DNA of 64,000 bases, taken from positions 29 to 64,028 of the forward strand of contig CAUYLG010063139.1 in assembly GCA_963573385.1 (NCBI GenBank), in the 5' to 3' direction. Both the position numbers and the translations under genes were made by a program. Positions within the stretch are counted from its first letter, which is position 1. Every line of letters begins with the position of its first letter. Below the pieces are notes generated by a model, which saw only the letters and a list, made by a program, of their open reading frames with translations, did not search any database and was not told the DNA's origin. The stretch is from Cacajao melanocephalus (lineage: Eukaryota > Chordata > Mammalia > Primates > Pitheciidae). Below are positions 1 through 11,629 of this stretch, piece by piece.

Positions 1-20
1 TCTCTACCTACCTCAGCAAG

Positions 21-540
21 CACCACCCGGGAGCCTGCACTCAGCACCTCCACACGCAGACACCACCCGGGAACCTGCCCTCAGCACCTCCACACACACA
101 ACCACCTGGGAACCTGCACTCAGCACCTCCACACACAGAACCACCTGGGAACCTGCCCTCAGCACCTCCACACGCAGAGACCACCCGGGAGCCTGCACTC
201 AGCACCTCCACACGCAGACACCACCCGGGAACCTGCCCTCAGCACCTCCACACGCAGACACCACCCGGGAACCAGCACTCAGCACCTCCACACGCAGACA
301 CCACCCGGGAACCTGCACTCAGCACCTCCACACGCAGACACCACCCGGGAACCTGCCCTCAGCACCTCCACATGCAGAGACCACCTGGGAACCTGCCCTC
401 AGCACCTCCACACGCAGAGACCACCCGGGAACCTGCCCTCAGCACCTCCACACACAGAACCACCTGGGAACCTGCACTCAGCACCTCCACATGCAGAGAC
501 CACCTGGGAACCTGCACTCACACCCCCACATGCAGAGGAC
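21..540. repeat. Minisatellite, 39-40 bp unit, about 13 copies
   Basis: Tandem copies of a 39-40 bp unit, each holding the blocks CAGCACCTCCACA, GCAGA and ACCACCYGGGAACCTG. About 13 copies can be counted by the recurring ACCACCYGGGA block. Units differ mainly by CCCGGG/CCTGGG and CACGCAGA/CACACAGA, so several unit types are interspersed. The array decays after about 500 and may extend left of the window. Short open frames on both strands here are by-products of the repeat. Confidence 0.93.
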
Positions 541-1579
541 TCCTGAAAGCCCAGGAGGAAGCTGTGCTGTCCATCACATGTGGGCCTCCTCCCCACTGGG
601 ACTGCCACTCATTTGGGAGAGCTTTCTGTGGACACAGGTTTTGGCAGCCACAGGAGATCTGGACTCTCCTGCAGTCACTTCTCTGGTGGATAAGAGTGAG
701 CCAGGGTTAGGAATGAAAAAAAGAAGCAAAACCATAGAGAAGTGGCAGGCTGTGAAACCCTGTCTTTAAAGAACGCATTTAACGGAATTTATCTTGGAGA
801 CCGTTTCCAGAAAGTGAGTTGCAAGCCCAGGATTTCTGCCACTCTCCTTTACTCTCCACGGCTGCCTTTCCCTGAATGAGCCGTGACATGGCAGATTTCA
901 TGGCAAATTGATGCCCTCTGTCAATAACTTACTTAAAAACCATGAATTTCATCTTTTAATTTCTGAGATTAGAAAACACAGTACAAGTTTAAAACAAACC
1001 TTAATATATGTTTAATATACACTGTGAATAAAAGTTTAAATTACGCACGGGATTTTTAAAGCATCAAATGCTCATATTTCTAGGTAGAGCCTGAAATGTT
1101 GGCAAAAAAATTTCAAATGACAAACAAGCATATCTTACACTCATCCTGGAGCAATTCTGTTGTAAACCTTGTAAAAGCTTGCTTCAATGATAATAACCAT
1201 TGCTTTAAGGTGTGGAATTTGCTAAATAATTACACCCTGGAAAGGGATGTCTTGTAAACAGAGCACAGTAATTCCAGAAACCTTGAGCCTGGGCCCTGCG
1301 TTACCTCACTGAGCAGAAAGACCCCTTAGTCCCACTTCACCACTGTGGGCGGGGATTTCCCAAGAGTTGGGGAACATGGAAGTGAATGGATTAGAAGTGA
1401 GGGAATGTGGAGTAGGAAGGTATCACCAGGAGGGTAGACAGAGAGGCCAGCATCCTACCTGGGATGTGGGCTCTGTACGCTGCAGAACATGCCGTCTCAA
1501 ACAGGGAGTGTGAGCAGCATTGTTAAAAGACTCCGGAAAAATCACTTTATACAAATACGTAATGTCCTTTATAAATGCC
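541..1579. other. Gene-free stretch, nothing recognised
   Basis: Mostly AT-rich single-copy-looking DNA. No open frame with coding character, no tandem repeat and no repeat family that I can name. Confidence 0.5.
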
Positions 1580-1953
1580 TATATTAGTCTGTTCTTATGC
1601 AGCTAATAAAGACATACCCAAGACTGAGTAATTCATAAAGGAAAGAGATGTCATTGGCTTATGGTTCCACAGGGCTGGGAGGCCTCAGCAAACTTATAAT
1701 CATGGCAGAAGGGGAAGCAAACAGGTCCTTCTTCACATGGCGGCAGGAGAGAGAAGTGCAGAGCTAAGGGGAAAAGGCCCCTTATAAAACCATGAGATCC
1801 TATGAGAACTCACTCACTATCATGAGAATGGCATGGAGGTAACCACCTCCATGATTCAGTCACCTCCCACCATGTCCCTCCAACAACGCGTTAGGATTAC
1901 GGGAACTACAATTAAAGACGATATTTTGGTGAGGACACAGTCAAACCACATCA
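1580..1953 (-). mobile_element. MaLR LTR (MST/THE1-like), reverse orientation
   Basis: The reverse complement follows the MST/THE1 LTR from its 5' end (about 1953) to its 3' end (about 1580). On the plus strand this shows as TATTAGTCTGTTCTTATGC at the left, AAAGACATACCCAAGACTG, then ACATGGCGGCAGGAGAGAG in the middle and GGACACAGTCAAACCACATCA at the right. No internal MaLR sequence is attached, so it looks like a solo LTR. The flanking 5-mers ATGCC and ACGCT match only weakly as a target duplication. Confidence 0.85.
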
Positions 1954-4005
1954 ACGCTTGTTTAAAATCCTGCAGAAGACACATTGGCTATCTAGGCCAG
2001 AAGCCAAATAGCCTGCTGGGGGTGGGAGCCAGAGATTTGGCTGAGAACGCGGCAGGGGGTGAAGTCTCTGCTACCTTCCTCCCCATTGTCCCTTAACGAC
2101 GCAGGAACAAATGTAGCAAAACCACCATTTAGGGGAATTCCAAGACATCGACTAGTCCATGTATATTCTAACTCAAAGAACAGCTGACAAATGCCACGAA
2201 GTTTAGACCAAACCAAAGGAAGATGCCAAGAGCAGAAAGAAACATCGAATGCACTCACAGAGTGAAAGGCCAGTGCTGGTGTTTTCTTCAGAACAGAGAG
2301 AATTAGAAGCTTCTCTGGCTGTAAAAGTGTCCCCAACCATGTGGTTCTGTTGCCTGAGTTTCAGGTGAGTGGGACCCAGAGGGAAAACCTCACTGCCCCT
2401 GTGTCCCCATGGAGCACTCCAGAGGAGGGGTGGGGCAGAGAGCGGCCTCTGGGAAACACTGGAGCTTAACAACATTGGTGCAGCAGAGTTCAATAAAGCA
2501 AAACCATAACCAGAAAGCAAGCATAACATGAGCCCTCCCTGTGGACGACGCAGCCACCTGCAGAAAGCACGTACGGGCTGCTGCTGGACCTCCCGGCCGA
2601 CTCATCTGAACTGCATGGAAGCCACCCGCAAATCTCCACACCTGCCCCCTTCTGAGAAAACAGCAGAGCCTGTGCCGCACGCCTCTACCACAGGAAACAA
2701 TAACTAGAAAGCAACAAAACAAAAATCAAAGGAAAGTGATTTAAAAACTTCAGACAGGTACAAATTTACATTAGAAGAAAGATCACGCTATGATTGCTTG
2801 GTGTGGTTCTTCAAAATTGGTCCTTAAGGAAAAGTTCTGCAATCAGAGATGTGGAGGTGAGATCTGAGAAAACCAAACAGTCAAAAAGGGAAATGATGAA
2901 AAAATCAAGGTAATTAGAAAATGATAGATCTGGAGAAAGACAATCCAGTGTACACTTAATCGATGTTCTGGAAGAACATAGCCAGATAACCGTATCAGAA
3001 AAAGTAATGAACTTAGACTTCAAGATAAAGGGCCCTTCTGGGAACCAGGCAGACAAAATCCCAGCATCCCAGTCATTCCTGTACCAAAGGGATAATTGCA
3101 CTTGTACCGAACTTTTCTATAAAGGAAGAGTAACAGTTGAGCTTTGTCCTCCAGGCTTTTAGAAAAAGAAACGTGAGTCAGTAGGTTTGCACCTGACTGA
3201 TTTGTCATTTAAGAAATAAAAGCAGAGAAGACAGTCTCAAACCTCAAGAATTACACGAAGCAACCAAGAAAGCCTCTTGAAAAATCATCATTTAACAAAG
3301 TAACCAGCAAATCAGGAGAGCTAAGATGGCGAGAGATTGAGAAATCACGCAGGGGCCTGAGGCCGATTCACTCGCACACAGACGGCAGCTGAGCACCTGT
3401 GTGATTGCGGCCGATAGCTGAACACACTCGCTACAAAGCAGAGCCGGAAAATACAGACAAATGGGTGATGGTATAAAGGAGAAAACAAAACGTGATGAAA
3501 TGTGTTCGCGTGCCAATTTTGCCATTTGTCAGGTAGAATTTTTATACATAAATCTAAAATTCATGAACAAAAATTTAGAGAATATTATTTAAGTTTGCCA
3601 AGCAATAAAGATGATACACAAAGTCAGAACCACCAGAGAAGAGAGGCTGTGAGTCTCACACACTGGAAAGTTGAAAGTCTGCTTGGAGATGATGGACCAG
3701 GAACTGCTGGCTTCAGGTGTTCTAGTCTCTCCTAGGGGATGGGGGAGGGAGCAGAGGAGGATGGCCTGGGGGATAGAGGAGTTCCCATTAAAAACTGACA
3801 CCGCACGGATTACCATTCTGTCAACCTCATCTAACATTGGTCTAGAGGTTTTGTTGCAGTTAGAACACAGAAAGAAATAAGGTCTAATTAAGGAGGAGGC
3901 AAAATTATTACTATTGAGTATGATATGGTTTTCTATAAGAAAACTTAGAAGAATCAATTGAGAAAGAATAGAATCAATTGGCTGGCTGGTAAATATGTAT
4001 ATATT
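1954..4005. other. Gene-free stretch, unassigned
   Basis: No coding signal. The A-rich composition of about 2700-3300 could be very old LINE sequence, but I cannot align it to a family by eye. Open frames on both strands are short and overlapping. Confidence 0.4.
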
Positions 4006-4496
4006 CAGTTGACCCGTTAACAATATGGAATTTAAGGGCACTGATCCCTGAGCAGTGAAAACTCTGCATATAACTTTGATTCTCCAGAACATAACTGCTA
4101 ATAGCCTGCTGTGGACTGGAAGCCTTACTAATAACATAAACAGTTGATTAATGCATACTGTGCCTGTCATGTGTCATAGACTGTATTCTTAAAATAAAGT
4201 AAGATAGAGAAAGTAAAATGCTATTAGGAAATCACAAGGAAGGGAAAGTACACCATTCACTAAGCAGAAATTGACCGTCATACAGGTCTTCATCCTTGTG
4301 TGCAGGTTGAGTTGGCTGAGCAGTAGGAAGAGGAGGAAGAGTTGGTCCTGCTGTCCCTGGTGGCAGAGGTGGAGGAGGCAGAGGAGGTGGACCGGGGTGC
4401 AGCAGGGGCAGGCTCCCTCAATGCAACTTCCACTGAAAAAACGCTCTGTATGAGTGCATCTGCACAGGTCAAATCCATGTTGTTCAGCAGTCAACG
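4006..4496. mobile_element. Tigger-like (TcMar) DNA transposon fossil
   Basis: The left end CAGTTGACCCGTTAACAAT and the right end, which reads CGTTGACTGCTGAACAACAT on the minus strand, form imperfect terminal inverted repeats. Inside are blocks I associate with a common non-autonomous Tigger-class element: CCTACTGTGG-like sequence, GGAAGCCTTACTAATAACAT, ACAGTTGATTAATGCATA, and a GAGGAGGAAGAG stretch with GGTGGCAGAGG. There is no transposase frame. The 193-residue minus-strand open frame at 3589-4170 overlaps it by chance. Confidence 0.7.
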
Positions 4497-5836
4497 TGTG
4501 AACTGCAACCAGATGCAAATATGTGAACTGCAACCAGATAGAAAAAACAATGAGAAGACCAATTTTTAATGGCAAATATATATATAAAAATAGAGATTAG
4601 AAAGATAATGTTCCTAGAAATAAGATTAATGAAAAATATTTCATATCTATTCAAAAACATTTGACCTTCTCATGTAATCCGAGGTGTATCCTAATCTCTC
4701 TTTCATGCCCATCTCTCTCTGAAGTTTTATTGGATCCATTTTGGGGGTTCACTATGTTTTTACTCAACTCTGTCTAATCTAATTTTTAATACATTAGGCT
4801 TTGAAATTTAAATGTTATGCTTTTCTTTCCTAGACTTTGAATTTGGTTCACTTCCAACTTTGCACATTTTTAGACAGTTGCTCTTGGTCCATCTGCAGTC
4901 TGTTCTTTCGTTATTTAAAATCCTTCAGCCCCAGGCTCTTCACAGTCGCTGAGGGCTTCCGTGGCTGGAACCGCCACGGCTCGGATTCTGCCGATGTGCT
5001 GCACTGAACCTTTCTCCTTTTGCGTCTCGTGATTTGGGATGGTTACTTCGTTTTTCCTGAAAGTTTATTTGTGGAATTTATTTGAGCTCAGATTTAAGTC
5101 AAGTTTGCTTAACAGTAGATTGATTTTTGCCACTGTCCTGTATATTTAGGTGAAATAAGTTCAGAGCCACTTTAGGAAAAATTCTCTATTAAACTTCTTC
5201 TATCATTTGCCTCTGTAAATGCACCTGAATTCCACACTGGGGCTAGAAACCCCGGAGGAAATTATTTTCCAGAACCTTGATGCAAAGGTTTGAATAAGGC
5301 AGGTTTCCTTGCCATAGTTTGGAGTTAGAGGTGTTTTTTCTTTCTATTTATTTTTAATCCCAGGGCATTGTCCCTGAGGGTCCAGGCTTTGAGAAGCAGG
5401 TTTGATGTGAGTAGATGCTGACATTCACTGCTGGTGACTGCATTCCCTGGTCCTGAAAATGGCATTTTGTTTTCTCTCTGCTGAGGTTGATGTCAGGGCT
5501 GTCTTTACTTCTTGGAGTTCTGGTTTTAACTTACTTTTTGTTTTTTTGGTGTTCTGAAGCAACGTGCCAATTGATGACTGTGTTTAGAGATGCCATAAAG
5601 GCGTCTGCATCTGTTACTGCCACAGTTTGCAGTGCAAGGCTTCAGGCTGCTGGACCCACCTGCAGCCCAAAGTGAAGACCATGAGTAGGTTTTAATCCTT
5701 TGGTTTGCAGTCCCAACTGTTAATAAAATACAGTGTCTCTGAGCAATATTTCTCTATTCCTGTTAGTCACCCACATAGAGCTTATGTGAATTAAATGATC
5801 TGATCAATTCTAGGCAGTTTGTTTTCATAGGAGGAC
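4497..5836. other. Gene-free stretch, unassigned
   Basis: AT-rich DNA with no named repeat and no credible open frame. The 62-residue frame at 5487-5675 has no recognisable domain. Confidence 0.4.
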
Positions 5837-6306
5837 TGTGAGGTCACTGAGGGAGATGTGTCCAGTTGTGACATTTGTCAGAATCAAGCTAGACATGCTT
5901 ATGTCAAAACCCTGAAGAAATGGAGCCAGGGCTGGCCGTGGAGGGAGGGTCTCACACATGAATGCCTGACAACAAGAACTGCCACAAAAGACTGCAAGAA
6001 ACCACAGCCGTGCACAAAGGCCACCACAAGCTTACACAAAAACATTTCTGAGGTCGTCTGCCAGCAACTGCTTGTGCAGCTTGGACTGGGGCCACCCTTG
6101 TTATTGATCCTTGTAGCCAAGAGTAATAAATCATCTCAAAACAATCATGTGGTCCTCCTCATCTCCCTTCAAATACTTTGTCATCCTTGGCCCCTCCGAG
6201 TTCGTGCAGGTCACCATGGCACTAGGGTTCCCACTGCAATGCCCATTCCCGAATAAAAGCTATTCTCATTTGGAGGCCCTTTCTCTGTTTGTTATTTAGG
6301 TCGACA
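5837..6306 (+). mobile_element. Endogenous retrovirus-type LTR, plus strand (family uncertain)
   Basis: The right part has LTR logic: a polyadenylation signal in CCCGAATAAAAGCTATT at about 6249, then a GT/T-rich stretch CCCTTTCTCTGTTTG and an end in GTCGACA. Possible TG starts are at 5837 or 5876. I found no convincing target duplication, so the left boundary is approximate. No viral genes are attached. The 132-residue open frame at 5858-6256 lies inside it and is not considered a gene. Confidence 0.55.
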
Positions 6307-9300
6307 AACTCCAGGAGAGAGGACAGGCAGAACAGAGGGTGTCCTGGGCCCTCAGGGCTTCGGACCAGCGGTGTCTAATGCAGAGTTGGTGGGCTGGAGC
6401 CTGGAGGGCAGGCGCCGAAATCCAGAGGGGAAGAGGCTGCGGACAGACATAAAGGAACAAATAGGCTGATTTAGGGCCATCAGGAATGAGAGTTTTCCTT
6501 TCCAGAGCTTTGTCTCAAAGAAAAAACAACCTACTCACTAATTAAGGAATGGTGAGTCTTTTTCATATCTTGTCTAAGCATGTGATCTACTGACTTTAGT
6601 CACGTATATCGCTAAGTGCCACGCTGAAGAAAACTTGTCAGCATGAAAAATAAAAAAAAAAAAACCTATTTGTCTGTAATAAAATAAATTTTATGACATT
6701 TGTAATGATGAACTTTCCCTGCAATCTGCAGAGCCTCCCACCTGCCTGTCCTCCTCTCCCTGGCATTGGGGGACGAGCCTCCCCAGCCGGGCTCTGCCTC
6801 CAGCCTGCTTCCCGCAGGGACTCAGGAAACGCCTTCTCTCCCTGACACCCGCTCTCCTGTGGGAAACTGCCCTTCACCTCCACTCTGTATTCTTCAAACG
6901 TCAAACTCTTCATCAGGCTTAGAATTATTTCTTTTCAACTTTCCTCCTATGTAAAAAAATGTTATCAGTGTAAGAAAAATTACAAAGTTTTAAAATTTTT
7001 CAAAAGTACAAATAAAGGAGGATTCTCAGAATATGTAATTATGATGAGTTTAATAAATATGTAGGAGGTGCATTCCTTGGCCAGCCCATGAATTCATGGT
7101 TCAGAGTCTTGGCCAGTTCCCGGGTCAGCATTTGTGACAACTGCCCGGCGTTACTCTGCAGCAGAGGGTCCAGTGACCTTGTGTTGAGAATTATTGTCCT
7201 AAGGTTCTAACATGAATATTTTTGTTTCAACTTTAAAAAAGGTTCTTGCCTTCGATTTCCTATTTTATCTATTGAAGCTGCATCTCTAAAAACAAACATT
7301 TTGGTTGTGCCTATTTTTGGCCTGTTGTATGTGTGTGTATAAATTGAATCATACACTAACTACATCCCATTCTCTAACTTCTTTCACTCTGTGTCCTGTG
7401 AAAGGCATTCAACTCCCTGGAGCTCTTCTGTAAAAAGTTTTAGTCAAATTTCCTCCTCAGTTGCACTGAACTGAAGGGCTTATGTGTTTGATAATAGAGA
7501 TTTCTTGAACTACTTGCAATTTTCACACTAAGGCTCTCCTTGGTTCTATGTGTTTCTTGATATTTCAGATGGAGATAAATAAACGTTTGACAAGGCTTGG
7601 TTGGTTGATCTTGCCATAGATATCTGAGGTGCTAACTTTAATTTTGTTATTTTCCAGTAGAATATAACAACAATCTAGGTTTTGCATTACTTGTTTATTT
7701 AATTCTGGTTTATTGAAATGTTCTTATAAGATTGATTTTCAGATGGAATTTTAACAATATTTTAAAAATAAACAACTATTAATAATGTATCTGAGTTTAT
7801 CATTATGTGAATGCATATTTATACATGTTATAATTTGTTAAGACTAATGAGATGAAAATACCACAACGATTATATGAATTTACAGATATCTGGTGATCTA
7901 TGTATATTTTCATGTTTATTTATTAAATGCTCTTCCTTTCCTGTTTCAATTATAGACTCTCCCCTCAAGTGTAGTTTGGGTATTAATAAACCCAGAACTT
8001 ATTGTAAAGGAAAGTAAATCCTTTGACACTGGAACGCTGGAAGCTATTTTGGCAAATGCAGACCATCATTACAGAGCATTTTCCAGGTGCTCCTGAAGAT
8101 ACGCTCCTGTAGGGACTGCAGGGAGCTGGAAAATTACAGTTTTCTTTCAAATGGCTTCATGCGTTTTCTTTAATGTTTAATGGAATGTGCTCTTTTGTTT
8201 TTCTTTTTAATTGCATGAGGAAAAAGGAGTTTGGACTCTAACATTTTAATGAATGAGTGATTTTTTAGAAACTAAAGACTTCAATGCCCAGAATTGTCCC
8301 CTGAAATGTGTACAAACCACTTCCAAAGGTAGTAAAAGCAATAATGAAAAATTCCCCAGTTTATGGTCTCAAAGAAAGGGGTCATGGCAGTTTGTTTACA
8401 ACCGACCCAATTAAAATGAGAAAGCAATGTGAAGTTATTTCCTCATGTAAATTACATGAAATCCCAGCGACACAGCTGTTCTGCAATGGGAGAGTGGGGA
8501 TTTCTGCAGCGCCGAAGCCTCTTTTGTATTTAAGGTGTCTTCCAGCTCTATCTTCTCATTTCAAATCCTCCTGCTGGCCCCGTGAACAAGGCTTTATGGA
8601 AACAGGAGACAAGGTTCCAATAAAATCAAAATGCATATCAACCTTTACTCATTTGCTCTTCCAAAAGTACATTAATATAGTTCCCTTTTCTTTATTTACC
8701 TGAAATAAAATTTCTATTTATTTGACAGGTTAACTACGAATCATTTCTCTTAGGTAAAATCACTTAAATATTATATAATTTACTGGAAAGTTATGGCATA
8801 CCACAAACAAAGTGAGATATTTCTATTCTACAAAACAGAGTACGTTTCAAAACCGTATATGAGAAGTATTTTGTGCTAGGCCATGACATGAGAGGAAGAC
8901 CTTTGCTACAGATTCCAGAGGCTGAGTTTCCTATAACAACTGTCACAGCGTGAACAAGTCACTGAATGTCAGTTGGGCACAGTTTTTGTCAACAAAAGTT
9001 GAAATTTATCTACGTTATCTCTATATTCTCGTCCAAGACTCTGATTATAAGTTAATGTGAGCATGGAGCCAATCATGTACAATTTTTTTTTCTTATTTGC
9101 AAATTTTTGTCTAACTTTGCAAGAAAAATAGCTTGGTCATGGAAATGCCCTGGCAGTGATGAGGAAAGGTGTCGGTCTTCACCGGTTCTTCTACTTTCTG
9201 TTCCTTCCCTTCACTCTCCTCCCTGGGTCTGCCCTGAGCTCCCAGATGCTGGTATGTGTCCCCCTTCCCTCCTCAGGCCACACACCTTTCACTGCCATCT

Positions 9301-11590
9301 CCCAGGCATGTCCTTCACCAGCAGCCGCTCCTGAGAGAGGCCTGATGCTTGGGGGCCCATGGGGCGATTCTACTCTGCCTGAGACGGATATTTTATTTTC
9401 ATATTCCTTATGGTGTTAGGGTTCACTAGCAGATCTCAGAAGTGAAGCTAGGCCTTTTGGCCAGCATTTGAGGTGCTGGAGAGGCTGGAGGGGCAGGTCT
9501 GGGCCACTGGAGTCTGTATTTCCTGGGTCAGTACCTGGCCAGCACCTCAGCCCCCCAGGAAGCCTCCTCATCAGGCAGACAGGGAGCTAAGCCCCCGGCC
9601 ATTTTGCTTCTGTGGAACCCCAGGAGCAGGAAAATGGGGGCCATGATCTTGCTTCAGAGCCTCAATGAGGCTGCCTGTCTCCCAGAAGCACGCCCCATGA
9701 ACACACCTGTGCTTATTCTAGGCGGATGCCGTGTGTTTATTTTTACACACCTGCTTAACTGTCAGCACATTTGTGAGTGGCTGAAAGAAGATTGTATTGG
9801 TTGGCAGTGTCTAGACTGGTGGTGCTCAGATATCACACAGAACCGGACACTCAGTGAAGACTACTCAGGGAATCCCGTGTATGCACAGGGAAGCAGGTTC
9901 GCCTGCTCAATCCACAGAGAGCGGGCATGCCGCTAGGTTTCCGTTCCTGCCTGGGCGTTTCTCCTGGCTCAGCAGGTCTCAGAACCCCCACCTGGCAGCG
10001 GCCATAGGGAAGCAGGGGCCGTAGAACTAACTCCTGCATCTGGTGTTGGCCACAGTGAGAAGCGCCTCGCTGGCACCGAGTCCATTCCTAGCACGGGAAT
10101 GTGGGGTCTATAATCACGATACACCCCTCTCTAATTTCACAACTATTCTCAACTCCCATTGGGTCCTGGTTCATCTAAGTCTTAAAGTAGAGTTTATTTT
10201 TATATGAAAGCCTCAAAGGTGAAGGGTGGTGTCTGTTTGTCCTCAGGCCTCCTGGCCCTTCTCAGAGACGCGGCATTGCCGTAGGTCCTCACACCTAGGG
10301 GCTGAAGAACGAATGAGAAGCAGTTGGTTGTGTGGATGCCGGGGACTCTGCCCATTTGACAAACCTGGACTCTGCTTATTTTTCTTAGCCACCTGTATGC
10401 TCAGTAAAGAATTAAATCTGTCTCATAACAATTCTAATTATGACATAAGGCAGAAAAAGCTCACACGATTGGGAAATCAGGGTTTCCAGGTGCATACGCC
10501 TCCACTGGGCTCAGAGGCTGTTTTATGCCCTGGCTGCATCCAGGTCTGGGGTTCTGCAGAAGGCTGTTTGAGAATATTTGAAGAAGCATATAGCCAGGAA
10601 ATGTATTTAAAATAAAGAATATGGCACTTGTGTTACATATGATAAAAATTGTAACGCTTAAGGTCATTCTGTAAAAAGCGTCCTGACTTTAGAAGTTTTC
10701 TACAAATACACATATTTTTAAAACGAGGTCCCACCACGGTAAATGCACAAGGTGGGCCTGTCAGGCTGCATCCCTGTCCCCAGGATGCCAAGAGACATTT
10801 TCATCAATCCTGAAGTTTCCATATTTTAAAGCAACTGTTTCAGTCATTCTCTTGAAGGCTGGCAATAAGTGAGACACCTGTTTTCTAGTTCAGGTTTAAA
10901 AATAGCCTGAATAACTGGTGTTTGCCAAGGATTTCACAGATTTCCTGCTGTTTCAGTCCAGCCACACATTTCCCTTGAGAAGTAGACACAAAAGGACTGT
11001 GTCCATTTCAGTCCTGGAAGAAACGACGCCTTCCAATCACCAGAGGGATGGGAATCTCGTGACGCTCGGGCCTTCCAACACCCCGATCTCTATTTTTCCA
11101 CCATGGAGGTCATCTCTGATGACTGCAGCCTCTGGATCTTCATTCCTCATCTTTTAGCGGGGAGCTGAGGACTTCTACGGAAATGTCTCACTCGCGAGGA
11201 ATTTTCAGCCTCCTTCGCGTTCCTGAGGTCTGTGCATGTGACTGTCAGCAGCTTCCTCTTTCTTCACTGTCAACCAGCACTTTAGTGTGTGACCGTTTTA
11301 CCGTGTCTTATCTACTCTTTTGGCAACGAAATTCTTTTTTTTTTTCTTTTGCACGTTATTGGATCCCTAACTCACACTACAAACAAAAGCCTACGTTTTA
11401 GATGAAATGTTTCAACATTTTGAATAAAATCCCGGACACTTTTCAGAACCACCCATGACATCAGATGCCCCGGCTGCCCAGCTCCCTTCTGGACGTGCCC
11501 TTAACACATTTCGTCAATCCTCAAAACAGTCCCGCAGAGCGATCCTGGTATTATTTCATCTTAGAAAAACTGACTCTGACACGCAGGAGG
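6307..11590. other. Long gene-free stretch
   Basis: No exon, RNA gene or clear repeat was recognised. AT-rich around 6950-9100, with more mixed composition from 9100 to 10600. A short part near 7340-7420 (ATTGAATCATACACTAACTA, then TTCTTTCACTCTG) recalls an antisense L1 3' end, too weak to call. Open frames up to 131 residues (8308-8703) lack any domain or conserved motif. Confidence 0.4.
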
Positions 11591-11629
11591 CTGCGTTTCA
11601 GATTCTCCCTCCACCGGCCCTGGGAGGCT

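Noticed and set aside
1..540. Regular repeats resembling a CRISPR array
   Set aside because: The units are directly contiguous with no unique spacers, in primate DNA: a minisatellite.
3589..4170. 193-residue minus-strand frame
   Set aside because: Crosses the boundary of the Tigger-like element and has no transposase or other domain.
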